Origin: Vitreimonas flagellata
Lineage (GTDB): Bacteria; Pseudomonadota; Alphaproteobacteria; Caulobacterales; Aquidulcibacteraceae
DNA length: 64,000 bases
Direction of reading: 5' to 3'
Assembly: GCF_004634425.1 (NCBI RefSeq)
Contig: NZ_SBJL01000001.1
Coordinates: 1,151,001 to 1,215,000 of the forward strand
Part shown: positions 29,733-38,574 of the stretch, piece after piece
How positions within the stretch are numbered: the first letter of the stretch is position 1
Layout: each line of letters opens with the position of its first letter
Translations under genes and position numbers: made by a program
The notes under the pieces: generated by a model
Told to the model about the DNA's origin: nothing
Database searches by the model: none
The model's input: the letters and a program-made list of their open reading frames with translations, nothing else

Positions 29733-31253
29733 TTACTCGGCGACTTCCGCCGCGATGAAGCGACGACCCGCACGACCATCCACCTGCAAGAGCAGCGGAC
29801 GGCTCGCGCGACGCGCCGCGTCGACGGCAGTGGAGAGCTCCGCAGCGGTGCGCACGCTGCGGCCACCGGCCTGCAGAATGATATCCCCGACGCGGATGCC
29901 CTTGCTCGCGGCATCACTGTCCGGCTCGACAGCGGTGACGACGAGGCCTGCTTCGTTCGCGCCAAGTTCATAGCGCGTACGATCTTCTGAGGTCGCCGGG
30001 CGCACAGAGAGACCCAACGAGCTTTGCGCCACACCTGGCGCGCCATCCGGCGTTTCAGGCGGTGTCGCGTTCGGCGCAGGGTTTGCCGCGGCGAGCGTTT
30101 GCTCGGATGGGCGTTCCTGCAGACGCAGATTCAGCGTACGACGATTGCCGCCGCGCAGAATTTCTACGCGCGAATTGTTGCCGATGGCCGTGGCGCCCAC
30201 GCGTTGTGTGAGGTCGCGGCTATCCTCGATGCGCTGACCATTGAAGGTCAGGATCACGTCGCCTTGCTGCAAGCCAGCGCGCGCCGCCGGGCCATCCGGC
30301 ACCACGCTTGCGATCAGCGCGCCGCGCGGCTCGTCGAGACCGAGGCTGCGGGCGATGTCTTCATCGAGCGGTTGGATCGAGACGCCGATCCAGCCGCGCG
30401 AGACGCGGCCGTTCTGCAGAATTTGCTGGACGATGCTGTTGGCGGTTTGCGCCGGAATGGCAAAGCCAATCCCAACGTTGCCGCCCGTCGGTGAAAAGAT
30501 CGCGCTGTTCACGCCGATGACGTTGCCGGCAAGATCGAAGGTCGGGCCGCCCGAATTGCCCCGGTTAATCGGCGCGTCGATCTGCATGTAATCGACATAG
30601 GCGGACGAACCCGCGTCGCGACGGCCCATCGCCGAGACGATACCGGCCGTGGCCGTGCCATCGAGGCCGAATGGATTGCCGACAGCGACGACCCAATCGC
30701 CCACGCGTACATGGCGCGCGTCGTCGAAGGTCACATACGGGAAGCGCCCGCCGCCGCGCACGCGCAGCACGGCGATGTCGGTGGCTTCGTCGGAGCCGAC
30801 AATATCGGCCTGGATGTCGCGGCCGTCGCTGGTGCGGATGGTGATCTCTTCCGCGCCCTCGATGACGTGGTGGTTGGTGACGATTACGCCGCTCTGGTCG
30901 ATGAAGAAACCGGAGCCGAGCGCGGTCGGCGCGGGGCCGCCCGGACGACCCGGCCGGCCACGGAAGAATTCCTCAAAGCCCGGCGGCAGGCCTTCTACCT
31001 GCGGGCCGGTCGCGGCGTCCGGGCGCTGGCGCACGGAAATAGAGACGACCGCCGGGCGCACGCGTTCGATCAGGTCGGCGAAGCTCATCGGCGCGCCGTT
31101 GGGCGGGGCGATGGCGGTGGGATTTATCTCTTGGGCGTTGGCGCCGTTGGAGAAAACCATCGGCGCGGCGGCGAAGCCCGCGAAAAGAGCAAGAGTGCTC
31201 CCGCCGGCGATCAGTGTGCGGCGGAGAAACTTCACGGTACCTGCTTCAATCAT
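29733..31253 (-). CDS. DegP/Do-family periplasmic serine protease
   Basis: 506 residues. A signal peptide near the N-terminus ends about residue 40 (SNGANAQ). The trypsin-like domain has the triad His129 (VTNHHVIEG), Asp159 (EATDIAVLRV) and Ser234 (NRGNSGGP). Two PDZ domains follow (GWIGVSIQPL...; LGLSVRPATSED...). A GTG at 31235 would give a more typical signal peptide (MKFLRRTLIAGG) and could be the real start. First in an operon with a two-component pair and glnE; it probably degrades misfolded envelope proteins. Confidence 0.93.
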   Translation of the reverse strand: MIEAGTVKFLRRTLIAGGSTLALFAGFAAAPMVFSNGANAQEINPTAIAPPNGAPMSFADLIERVRPAVVSISVRQRPDAATGPQVEGLPPGFEEFFRGRPGRPGGPAPTALGSGFFIDQSGVIVTNHHVIEGAEEITIRTSDGRDIQADIVGSDEATDIAVLRVRGGGRFPYVTFDDARHVRVGDWVVAVGNPFGLDGTATAGIVSAMGRRDAGSSAYVDYMQIDAPINRGNSGGPTFDLAGNVIGVNSAIFSPTGGNVGIGFAIPAQTANSIVQQILQNGRVSRGWIGVSIQPLDEDIARSLGLDEPRGALIASVVPDGPAARAGLQQGDVILTFNGQRIEDSRDLTQRVGATAIGNNSRVEILRGGNRRTLNLRLQERPSEQTLAAANPAPNATPPETPDGAPGVAQSSLGLSVRPATSEDRTRYELGANEAGLVVTAVEPDSDAASKGIRVGDIILQAGGRSVRTAAELSTAVDAARRASRPLLLQVDGRAGRRFIAAEVAE

Positions 31254-31378
31254 GGAGACCCTCGAAAGGACGTCAAAAGAGCTTAGCCCAAAGCCGGCCC
31301 AAGGCCCGCTCCGAGCTTCAACATAGGCTCAACTCTCGGTCCCGTAAGGGTGGTTTTGGGCGAAGTTGCGATCAATTG

Positions 31379-31401
31379 AGGCGAGGACAGGCGCCTTTTT
31401 T
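31379..31401 (+). terminator. possible rho-independent terminator (+ strand)
   Basis: AGGCG (31379-31383) can pair with CGCCT (31392-31396) across an eight-base loop, followed by a run of six T. It lies in the gap between ccmH and the DegP gene, both on the minus strand, so no plus-strand gene that it would end is evident. It may serve an unannotated transcript or be fortuitous. Confidence 0.3.
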
Positions 31402-31449
31402 GCGGCCGAACGACGCCGGGCGCGACGAACACGCCCTCAAATACGACGT

Positions 31450-31845
31450 TTACCGTTCACCCTCTTCGGGCGTCAGCACCGCGGCGTCTGGCTGCGCGCG
31501 GCTCCGGGTCGAGAAAATTGCCCACAGGCCGATGAGCAAAAGGAGGATCGGCGCCCCCCAAAGCGCCCAGGTGCGCGCGTCCACAGGCGGGCGGAAGAGG
31601 ACAAAGTCACCGTAGCGCTCACGGAAGAATGCGCGGATTTCGCTGTCGCTATCCCCAGCAGCGACGCGCTCACGCACCAGCGTACGCATGTCGGCGGCGA
31701 TCTCGGACGTGGATTGCGCGATCGGCTCGTTCTGACACTGGACGCAGCGGATCTCCATTTCGAGCGCATGCGCCCGCGCCTCTTGCGCCGGGTTCCCCAG
31801 AACGACAGGCGCAGCGATGGCAAAAAGGATGGCCGCGAAGCTCAT
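31450..31845 (-). CDS. ccmH: cytochrome c maturation protein CcmH
   Basis: 131 residues. Signal/anchor helix at the N-terminus, then the redox motif RCVQCQNEPIAQS (Cys34 and Cys37), and a C-terminal membrane helix (WALWGAPILLLLIGLWAIF). CcmH reduces apocytochrome CxxCH thiols and works with CcmF and CcmI in haem ligation. Its start overlaps the ccmF stop by four bases. No ccmG lies between ccmF and ccmH, which is unusual. Confidence 0.92.
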   Translation of the reverse strand: MSFAAILFAIAAPVVLGNPAQEARAHALEMEIRCVQCQNEPIAQSTSEIAADMRTLVRERVAAGDSDSEIRAFFRERYGDFVLFRPPVDARTWALWGAPILLLLIGLWAIFSTRSRAQPDAAVLTPEEGER

Positions 31846-33773
31846 GACGGCATCAGTTTCCTTCGCCGCGCCAAGGCGAGCAAGCTCAACGCGCCGCCGA
31901 TCCCCATCATGGTCACGCCAATGAAGATGAGATGCACAAGCGGGTTATAGTAGAGCCGCACCGTCCAGCCGGAATTGTCGCGTCCTGCATCGCCGAGCGC
32001 CACATAGAGATCGCCATCGAGGCCGCTTAGGATGCCGACTTCCGACGTTGGCATCGGCGAGGTCGGATAGAAGCGCCGCTCGGCTGACATGCGTTGCACT
32101 TCGCCGGGGCGTTCGACGCGGAAATTCGCGCGCGTGGCGGCATAGTTCGCGCCCTCGATTTCACCTACTTCGAGAAGCGTCACGCGCCGGCCGATAAAAT
32201 CCACGCTCTCGCCCGGATTGAGCACAGCCGCCTGCTCCTTGCGAAACGCTGTCTCTGCAATCGCGCCAAGCGTGAGTACGCCCGCACCAACATGCGCGAT
32301 GCTCATGGACCACACGGCGAGCGGCAGCAGCGCCAGCTTGCGCAGCGCCTGCCCTTCGCCGCGTTGCACGCGCGTCCAGAGATAGATCAAGCCACCGGCG
32401 ATCAGCCACACACCGAGCGCCAACCCAATAGCCGGAATGGCGCGACCGCTCGCGAACACGAGCGCACCGACAAGCGTGAGCATCGCAAGGATCGCCGCTG
32501 GCGCGAGCTTCTTTGCAGACTCGCGGAAATCACCAACGCGCCACGACAGCATCGGCCCGAACGGGAGCAGTAAGAACAATGCGCCGAGCAATGGCGCGAC
32601 CGTCAAGTTGAAGAAGGGCGGACCGACCGAGATCAGCCCGCCGCCCATTGCTTCCACAAGCAGCGGATAAAGCGTGCCAATCAGCACCACGCCCGCCGCC
32701 ACCGCGAGGCCGAAATTATTCCAAACCAGCATGCTCTCGCGGCTCACGGCCGCAAAACCCGAGGGCTGCGCCAATTTCGGCGCGCGCCAGGCGTAGAGCG
32801 TGAATCCAATGCCCAGCGCGATCGCCAACAACACGAGCACGGCAATGCCGCGACGCGGATCGACGGCGAATGCGTGCACGGAGGTCAGCACGCCAGAGCG
32901 CACGAGGAATGTGCCGAGCAACGCCAAGCCAAAGCCCATGATCGCAAGGAGGATCGTCCAACTCGCGATCGAACCACGGCGCTCGGTCACGATTGCGGAG
33001 TGCACTAAGGCGCAGGCGATGAGCCACGGCATGAAGCTCGCGTTCTCAACGGGATCCCAGAACCACCAACCGCCCCAGCCGAGTTCATAATAGGCCCAGT
33101 ACGAACCCAAGCCGATGCCAAGCGTCAGAAACGTCCACGCCGCAAGCGTCCACGGGCGCAACGCTTTCGCCCAGGCTTGATCCACGCGGCCTTCAATCAA
33201 CGCCGCGATCGCCAGCGAGAACGGCACGCTCAAACCGACATAGCCGAGATACAAAAGTGGCGGGTGCGCCGCGAGCGCGGGGTCTTGCAGCAGCGGATTA
33301 AGCCCGCTGCCCTGCATGGGCGCCGGATCAAGCCGCGCGAACGGGTTTGAGAGGAAGAGCGTGTAGATGAGCGCGCCAGCGGTGACGAAGCCCTGCACGC
33401 CAATCGCGCGCGACCAAAGCCCAAAGCTCTGCTCGCCGCGGCGCATCGCCAGGATCGCGCCGAACAAGGCGGAGACGAAACACCACAGGAGCATCGAGCC
33501 CTCGTGGTTTCCCCAGGTGCCGGCGATTTTGTAGATCAGCGGCTTATCGATGTGCGAATTCGCGGCGACGGCGCTGACGGAAAAGTCTGACGTCACGAAC
33601 GCATACATCAGGCACGCAAACGACAGCGCGCACGCGAACGCGGCCGCTTGCGCGATCGCCGCCGCAGCAGCCCCGCGTTCATTGTGGCCGGTCGAGACCA
33701 GCCCCAGCGCGCCTTGCGCCAGGCTCAGCGCCAGCGTCAGCGCCGCCGCGAATGCGCCAATCTCAGCGATCAT
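31842..33773 (-). CDS. ccmF: cytochrome c haem lyase subunit CcmF
   Basis: 643 residues. A polytopic membrane protein with many helices and the tryptophan-rich haem-handling signature GWGGWWFWDPVENASFMPWL. Other family marks are WGNHEGSMLLWCFV and SGLNPLLQDPALAAHPPLLYLGYVG. ATG 33773 overlaps the ccmE stop (ATGA); longer upstream readings are basic, non-membrane sequence. CcmF takes haem from holo-CcmE and attaches it to apocytochromes. Confidence 0.94.
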   Translation of the reverse strand: MIAEIGAFAAALTLALSLAQGALGLVSTGHNERGAAAAAIAQAAAFACALSFACLMYAFVTSDFSVSAVAANSHIDKPLIYKIAGTWGNHEGSMLLWCFVSALFGAILAMRRGEQSFGLWSRAIGVQGFVTAGALIYTLFLSNPFARLDPAPMQGSGLNPLLQDPALAAHPPLLYLGYVGLSVPFSLAIAALIEGRVDQAWAKALRPWTLAAWTFLTLGIGLGSYWAYYELGWGGWWFWDPVENASFMPWLIACALVHSAIVTERRGSIASWTILLAIMGFGLALLGTFLVRSGVLTSVHAFAVDPRRGIAVLVLLAIALGIGFTLYAWRAPKLAQPSGFAAVSRESMLVWNNFGLAVAAGVVLIGTLYPLLVEAMGGGLISVGPPFFNLTVAPLLGALFLLLPFGPMLSWRVGDFRESAKKLAPAAILAMLTLVGALVFASGRAIPAIGLALGVWLIAGGLIYLWTRVQRGEGQALRKLALLPLAVWSMSIAHVGAGVLTLGAIAETAFRKEQAAVLNPGESVDFIGRRVTLLEVGEIEGANYAATRANFRVERPGEVQRMSAERRFYPTSPMPTSEVGILSGLDGDLYVALGDAGRDNSGWTVRLYYNPLVHLIFIGVTMMGIGGALSLLALARRRKLMPS

Positions 33774-34210
33774 TGCGGCGTGTCGCCTTTCCACTCGCCG
33801 CGCTCTTTCAGCGCTTCGGCGACTTCGCGCGGCATATAGGTTTCGTCGTGCTTGGCCAGCACACGCTCGGCTTCGAAGGGCTGCCCCGGCGACCAAGTGC
33901 CTTCCGCAACCACGCCTTGGCCTTCGCGGAATAGATCAGGAAGGATGCCATCGTAACGCACCTCAACGGCGGCGCCGCCATCGGTGACGGTGAACATATT
34001 CGCTCCGTCCGGCGCCCGGCGCACCGTGCCTTCCACCACTAAGCCACCCAAGCGCACGCGCTGGCCCGGCTGCGCGCGCTCCGCCAGCTCTGAGGGGGCT
34101 ACGAAGAACGTCACAGAGTCCCGCAAACCCACAAACGTCAGCGTCATCGCGCCGACCAGCAGAGCGCCTGCGGCGGCGATCATCATCAAGCGTTGATCAC
34201 GACGGCGCAT
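33770..34210 (-). CDS. ccmE: cytochrome c maturation haem chaperone CcmE
   Basis: 146 residues. One N-terminal membrane helix (about 9-29), then the periplasmic OB fold (GGLVVEGTVRRAPDGANMFTV; YDGILPDLFREGQGVVAEG) and the haem-binding motif LAKHDETYMP, with His121 attaching haem covalently and Tyr125 as axial ligand. Start and the ccmI stop share bases (TAATG), indicating coupling. Confidence 0.95.
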   Translation of the reverse strand: MRRRDQRLMMIAAAGALLVGAMTLTFVGLRDSVTFFVAPSELAERAQPGQRVRLGGLVVEGTVRRAPDGANMFTVTDGGAAVEVRYDGILPDLFREGQGVVAEGTWSPGQPFEAERVLAKHDETYMPREVAEALKERGEWKGDTPQ

Positions 34211-34881
34211 TATTCCGCTCCCTCGCCGCTGCTCATGCGACGCGCCATTTCGCGACGCGGATCATCTTCATTCATGCGCACGTACGCTTCGCTCCAAAAC
34301 GTGCGCGCATCGCGACCTTCTTCCATCGCCGCCATCGCCTGATAAATCCAGGGCGCTGGATCATTGGTGAGCGCGCCAGCCTGTTGAAACGCCGCCAACG
34401 CTTCCGGCGTCACGCGACCTTCGATACCGACAAGCGCGCGTCCAAGCCCGAGCAACGCCTCGGCCATCAAAGGGTCGCGCCGCAGCGCCATATCGAATGC
34501 GCGCGCCGCTTCTTCGGCGCGCCCCTGATCGAGCAAGAGTTGGCCTGTGTAAAAATATGGAAGTGGGTCGTTGGCGTTTTCGCGCGACGCCTCATTCAGG
34601 ATCGCAAGCGCCTCATCGACTGTATAGCTGCGAGGGTCGCGATCCTTCAGCGCTTCAAGGCGCGCCGCGTACGGTGCGTCGGGTAGTTCGGGGCGACCGA
34701 GGAAAAGATAAGTGCCGAGCGCAGCAACTGCGACCGCGCCGCACACCACCAGGGCCGGTATCGGCGAAGCCACGCCGCCGCCCGCACGGCGGTAGGCGCG
34801 CAGCGCCCAAAAAGCCGCACCAGCCGTCAGCACGGCTGCAATCGCCAGAACTGCAATCTGTGTCCACACAAGGAGCGTCAC
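34210..34881 (-). CDS. ccmI: cytochrome c biogenesis protein CcmI (TPR)
   Basis: 223 residues. Two membrane helices (about 5-28 and 42-62) precede a periplasmic domain with TPR repeats (LPYFYTGQLLLDQGRAEEAARAFDMAL; ALLGLGRALVGIEG). CcmI proteins hold apocytochrome c for ligation. GTG start at 34881 with AAGGAG-like sequence downstream only, so the ribosome site is weak. It lies 54 bases after the sensor kinase stop, so the ccm genes may be read from the two-component operon. Confidence 0.82.
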   Translation of the reverse strand: MTLLVWTQIAVLAIAAVLTAGAAFWALRAYRRAGGGVASPIPALVVCGAVAVAALGTYLFLGRPELPDAPYAARLEALKDRDPRSYTVDEALAILNEASRENANDPLPYFYTGQLLLDQGRAEEAARAFDMALRRDPLMAEALLGLGRALVGIEGRVTPEALAAFQQAGALTNDPAPWIYQAMAAMEEGRDARTFWSEAYVRMNEDDPRREMARRMSSGEGAE

Positions 34882-34935
34882 TAGCCTTGTTTGCCCGCGC
34901 GCGAAATCCGTTCGGACGCCGCAGGCTGCTTCAGC

Positions 34936-36513
34936 CTAGTCTGTAGCCGGCAACCTCAGGCGCGCTTTGAGCCCGCCCAATTGCCCGCGCTCAAAAAGCA
35001 GTTCCCCAGCATAGAGATCGACGGTTTCTTTGAGGATCGAGAGGCCGAGGCCCTGTCCGGGTGCGGCCTCATCCAGCCGCGCGCCCCGCGCCATCGCGCG
35101 CGCGAGCTCCTCGTCCGATAGGCCAGGGCCATCGTCCTCGACCACGATCTCGAACAGGCCGTTGCTTTCGAACGCCGGCAGCAGACGCAAGATCACCTGG
35201 CTCTTGCCGTACTTGCAGGCGTTATCGACAAGGTTGGCGACCATTTCGAGCAAATCTTCGCGCTCGCCACGGAAAGTCACGTCGCCTTCGGCTTCGATGG
35301 AAATATCGACCGCTTTCAGATGGTCGTATTTCTGCTCCATCATGAAGACGAGGTCTTCGAGGTTTTGGAGGACCGGCGTGCGGTACGCGATCGTCGGCGC
35401 CTGCGCGCCCGCCCGCGCCTCAGCCCGCGCCGCGACACGCGCACGGCGAAGTTGGCGTTCTACGAACGCTTCCATCTCCTCGATCGACTGGCGCATGACG
35501 CCGTCGGCCGATTGCCCTTCGCTCGCGGCGTTCTTCAGCACCGCGATCGGCGTCTTCAGCGCATGCGCCAGATTGCCGACGTGGCGGCGCGCACGCTCCA
35601 CGACTTCACGATTGTGATCGACCAGCGCGTTGAGTTCTTGGGCGACAGGCTGGAGTTCGGCGGGATAGTTATTTCCGAGACGCTCCGCATCCCCACGCCG
35701 CACACTGGCGATGTCGCGCTGCAAAGCGTGCAAAGGCTCAAGCCCAACGCGCACTTGGATCAGCGACACCACCGCAACCATGATCGCGCAGAACGCCACG
35801 AACAGCGCGAATGCAAACCCCACAACGCCGGCCGCTGGCGCCAGGATCGCATCAGGCGTCACGCCGACAAGAAAGAGATAGCGCCCTTCCAGCTGCGGGA
35901 TTTGCTCCACGCGCGCGACGATGCGCAGCTTCTCTTGGTCCGGGCCCTCAATGGTGAGGAATTGCGCCGTGCGTGGCGCATCCGGTGCGATGAGATTGGC
36001 TTGGACTTTGGGATCGAGCGGGATCGCTACGTCAAACAGCGACGGCGAAATCACCTGCACTTCGAGCAAGCCGTCATCGTGGATGCGCGCGACCTGGTAA
36101 TAGCGCCCGCTCAGCGGCTGAAGATAGCGCGGGTCATACGGCAAATCCTGCAACGCCAATTCGCCGGCGAGACCAGGCCCAGCATTGCCGACGAGATTGT
36201 TGGCGACGCTCTCAAGCTCTGGATCAATCAGCAGCCGCAGCATCTGCGCATTGAATTGCGCGTACGCCACCCAGCCCATGCCGACGAGGCCGATCACGCT
36301 GACGAAAGCAATCGTAATCAGCCGCGCCGCCAGCGATCGGCGGATCAGCTCGCGGAAGCGCCTAACTGCTCCTCCGCTTGCGGGGGAGCTGTCAGCACGC
36401 GGAGCGTGCTGGCTGAGGGGGGATGCGCCGTCGTGTGACAGACTTTCCCCCTCCGGCTCGCTTCGCTCGCCACCTCCCCCGCGAGCGGGTGAGGAGTTTG
36501 CGCTTTGCGTCAC
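34936..36513 (-). CDS. sensor histidine kinase with repeat-derived N-terminal insert
   Basis: 525 residues. Two membrane helices (about 63-85 and 228-252) bracket a periplasmic sensor. HAMP follows, then the H-box NLAHALKTPIAVLKNA (His about 318) and HATPase with NLVDNACKYG, DDGPGLS and GQGLGLSIL. The N-terminus (about residues 7-50, SSPARGGGGERSEPEGE and SPASGGAVRRF) is not kinase sequence: it is translated from a palindromic repeat inserted just behind the start. GTG 36513 overlaps the regulator stop (GTGA), so the old start is kept. PhoQ-like class by its PhoP-like neighbour. Confidence 0.9.
   Translation of the reverse strand: MTQSANSSPARGGGGERSEPEGESLSHDGASPLSQHAPRADSSPASGGAVRRFRELIRRSLAARLITIAFVSVIGLVGMGWVAYAQFNAQMLRLLIDPELESVANNLVGNAGPGLAGELALQDLPYDPRYLQPLSGRYYQVARIHDDGLLEVQVISPSLFDVAIPLDPKVQANLIAPDAPRTAQFLTIEGPDQEKLRIVARVEQIPQLEGRYLFLVGVTPDAILAPAAGVVGFAFALFVAFCAIMVAVVSLIQVRVGLEPLHALQRDIASVRRGDAERLGNNYPAELQPVAQELNALVDHNREVVERARRHVGNLAHALKTPIAVLKNAASEGQSADGVMRQSIEEMEAFVERQLRRARVAARAEARAGAQAPTIAYRTPVLQNLEDLVFMMEQKYDHLKAVDISIEAEGDVTFRGEREDLLEMVANLVDNACKYGKSQVILRLLPAFESNGLFEIVVEDDGPGLSDEELARAMARGARLDEAAPGQGLGLSILKETVDLYAGELLFERGQLGGLKARLRLPATD
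36369..36496. repeat. REP/MITE-like palindromic element inside a coding frame
   Basis: About 128 bases with imperfect terminal inverted repeats: CTCCTCCGCTTGCGGGGGAG at 36369-36388 against the complement of 36474-36496, differing by one base and three extra bases. Internal palindromes include AGCACGC/GCGTGCT (36394-36410), GAGGGGG/CCCCCTC (about 36415-36453) and a GGCTCGCTTCGCTCGCC hairpin (36455-36471). The whole can fold as a cruciform. It is read in frame on the minus strand as part of the kinase N-terminus. No second copy is evident in this window. Confidence 0.8.
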
Positions 36514-37181
36514 TGCTGGTCCGCGGGATCGATCAGCCTGTAGCCCAGACCTTTTTCCGTGATGATGCGATCGGTGCCGATCTTGCGGCGCAGAATGCCG
36601 ATGAACACTTCGATCGTGTTCGAGTCGCGCTCGTGATCCTGGCTGTAGATTTTCTCAGTGAGTTCAGCACGCGAGACGATACGGCCAGCGTGGTGCATCA
36701 GGTAATCAAGCACCTTGTACTGGTAGGCGGTGAGCTTCACCGGCGCGCCGTTCACCGTCACTTGGCCCGTCGCTGCGTTGAGGCGCAGATCGCCGACTTC
36801 AAGCACGGCCGATTGATGATCCGTCGTGCGGCGCACATTGGCGCGCACGCGCGCCAGCAGCTCCGCCATATGGAAGGGCTTGGTCACATAATCATTGGCG
36901 CCGAGATCCAGGCCCTCGACCTTCTCGCTCCAGCGATCGCGCGCGGAGAGGATCAGCACCGGCATGGAGCGCCCCTCTTTGCGCCATGCCTTGAGCACCG
37001 TGAGCCCGTCCACCTTCGGTAGGCCGAGATCGAGGATCGCCAAATCATAGGGTTCGGTTTCGCCGAGGAACTGGCCGTCTTCGCCATTGTCCGCGGTATC
37101 CACCGTATAGCCGGCGTCACCTAACGCAGATGCAAGCTGCTCCCGCAGGTTCTTGTCGTCCTCGACCACCAGCAACCGCAT
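36510..37181 (-). CDS. OmpR/PhoP-family response regulator
   Basis: 223 residues. Receiver with acidic pocket EDD (7-9), phospho-acceptor Asp51 (LAILDLGLP) and Lys (TKPFHM). The winged helix has LTAYQYKVLDYLMHHAGRIVSRAELTEKIY and NTIEVFIGILRRKIG. It overlaps the kinase start by GTGA and is preceded by a PepSY-type gene 12 bases away, an arrangement seen with PhoPQ-like systems. Confidence 0.93.
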   Translation of the reverse strand: MRLLVVEDDKNLREQLASALGDAGYTVDTADNGEDGQFLGETEPYDLAILDLGLPKVDGLTVLKAWRKEGRSMPVLILSARDRWSEKVEGLDLGANDYVTKPFHMAELLARVRANVRRTTDHQSAVLEVGDLRLNAATGQVTVNGAPVKLTAYQYKVLDYLMHHAGRIVSRAELTEKIYSQDHERDSNTIEVFIGILRRKIGTDRIITEKGLGYRLIDPADQQ

Positions 37182-37193
37182 GCGCGTCTTTCC

Positions 37194-37490
37194 CTATCGG
37201 GCGGCGTTCACGCGGAAATCGCGCACCTGGCCGTCCGGCATTCGCCAACGCAGCACATAAATTGGCCGGCCGCCGTCCTCAAGGCGAGCCGAGATCAACT
37301 CACCGCCATATTGGGAGCGGATTTCGTCGACGACTTCGCGCAGAGAGCGAATATCTTGCTGGCCGCCGCCGCGCTGTTGCACGGGCATGACCATTTGCGG
37401 CTGCACGAATTGCGCATGCTGGGCGCTTACGGGCGCAGCGATGGCGCCGGTCGCGACGAACGCGGAAAGGAGGAGTGATTTAGCCCACAT
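37194..37490 (-). CDS. secreted PepSY-like protein
   Basis: 98 residues. A signal peptide (MWAKSLLLSAFVATGAIAAPVSAQ) then a small domain (LREVVDEIRSQYGGELISARLED; YVLRWRMPDGQVRDFRVNA) that matches the PepSY pattern of an amphipathic helix plus beta strands. It is first in the operon with the response regulator and kinase and may modulate the sensor. ATG 37490 is chosen because it opens the signal peptide directly. Confidence 0.78.
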   Translation of the reverse strand: MWAKSLLLSAFVATGAIAAPVSAQHAQFVQPQMVMPVQQRGGGQQDIRSLREVVDEIRSQYGGELISARLEDGGRPIYVLRWRMPDGQVRDFRVNAAR

Positions 37491-37550
37491 GGCGCGACCC
37501 GTGTACGGGAGCCGCACTGAATGCCCCCTGAATGTAACGGGTACTTCACA

Positions 37551-38477
37551 TTAACCAGCAGGCCGGGTCGGCGTGTAGTCCCGCTTGGGCCACTTCTTGA
37601 CGAACTTCTTCAGGTCGTCGTCCACATTCTCCGGCAGCACGACTTGCAGGCGGACGAACTGATCCCCTTGACCTGCAACACCTTTTCCCTTCAGCCGAAG
37701 CGTCTTGCCGGTATTGGAGCCGGCTGGGATGGTGAGCGTCACCGGGCCACCCGGCGTGGGCGCTTGGATCTTCGCGCCTTCGACAGCCTCGGTCAGCGAG
37801 ATGTTCAGATCCATGTGAACATCCTGCCCTTCGCGGCGGAAAAAGGCGTGCGGGCGGACGTTGAGTTCCACCAGCGCGTCACCCGCAGGGCCACCCTGGA
37901 CGCCGGGACCACCTTGGTTCTTGAGACGCAGCACCTGCCCGGTCTCGACGCCAGCCGGAATAGCAACGTCGAGCGTGCGGCCTTCCGCCAGCGAAATGCG
38001 CCGGCGTGCGCCATTGATAGAGTCGAGGAAATCGATTTCGAGCGTGAAGCGCATGTCGCGCCCGCGCATGCGGCCATAGCCGCCGCGGCCGGCGCCGCCA
38101 AAGCCGGGCCCAAAAAGATCAGAGAAGATATCGCCGAGATCGAACGCATCCGCGCCGGGTCCCGCCCCAGCGCCAGCCCCCGGACCAGCGCCGGCGCCCG
38201 CGTGTTGCCGCGCGCCTTGTTGTCTTGGCCGCGAGTTGAACGCCATGCGTTCGTTGCCGTCGGCGTCGATCTCGCCGCGGTCGAAACGCTGCTTGGTCAC
38301 CGGGTCTGAAAGCAGATTAAACGCCGCCGTGGCGCGCTTGAACTTGTCTTCCGCGACCTTGTCGTTCGGGCGCACGTCCGGGTGCAATTCTTTGGCGAGC
38401 GAGCGGTACGCGCGACGAATTTCGTCGGCGGTGGCGGTTCGGCTGACGCCCAGGGATGCGTACGGGTCCCAACTCAC
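37551..38477 (-). CDS. DnaJ-family co-chaperone (CbpA-like)
   Basis: 308 residues. J domain with DPYASLGVSRTATADEIRRAYRSLAKELHPDVRPND (HPD present), then a Gly/Ala/Pro-rich linker with repeated GAGAGP, a GF-type segment DIFSDLFGPGFGG, and two C-terminal beta-sandwich substrate domains (LAEGRTLDVAIPAGVETGQVLRLKNQG; GPVTLTIPAGSNTGKTLRLKGKG). The cysteine zinc finger of classical DnaJ is absent, which fits the CbpA/DjlA-like class. It stimulates DnaK ATPase. Confidence 0.93.
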   Translation of the reverse strand: MSWDPYASLGVSRTATADEIRRAYRSLAKELHPDVRPNDKVAEDKFKRATAAFNLLSDPVTKQRFDRGEIDADGNERMAFNSRPRQQGARQHAGAGAGPGAGAGAGPGADAFDLGDIFSDLFGPGFGGAGRGGYGRMRGRDMRFTLEIDFLDSINGARRRISLAEGRTLDVAIPAGVETGQVLRLKNQGGPGVQGGPAGDALVELNVRPHAFFRREGQDVHMDLNISLTEAVEGAKIQAPTPGGPVTLTIPAGSNTGKTLRLKGKGVAGQGDQFVRLQVVLPENVDDDLKKFVKKWPKRDYTPTRPAG

Positions 38478-38546
38478 GATGACAGACTGCGCTCCGGCTT
38501 CCGCAGAATGATGGCAGCGGCGCAGCCAATTCCAAGCAGGGAATCA

Positions 38547-38574
38547 GAGTGCCGGCCTTCTGGCCTGCCGCACT
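38547..38574. terminator. hairpin at the end of the GTA remnant
   Basis: AGTGC-CGGCC and GGCC-TGCCG-CACT form an interrupted stem around a TTCT loop, starting at the stop of the gp15 remnant and before dnaJ-family transcription continues on the same strand. No T run follows on either side, so it may be a weak terminator or the old end of the cluster. Confidence 0.3.

Noticed and set aside
38160-38225. GAGAGP-type repetition suggesting a tandem repeat or CRISPR
   Set aside because: It is the Gly/Ala/Pro linker of the DnaJ-family protein, with imperfect codon repetition and no spacers.
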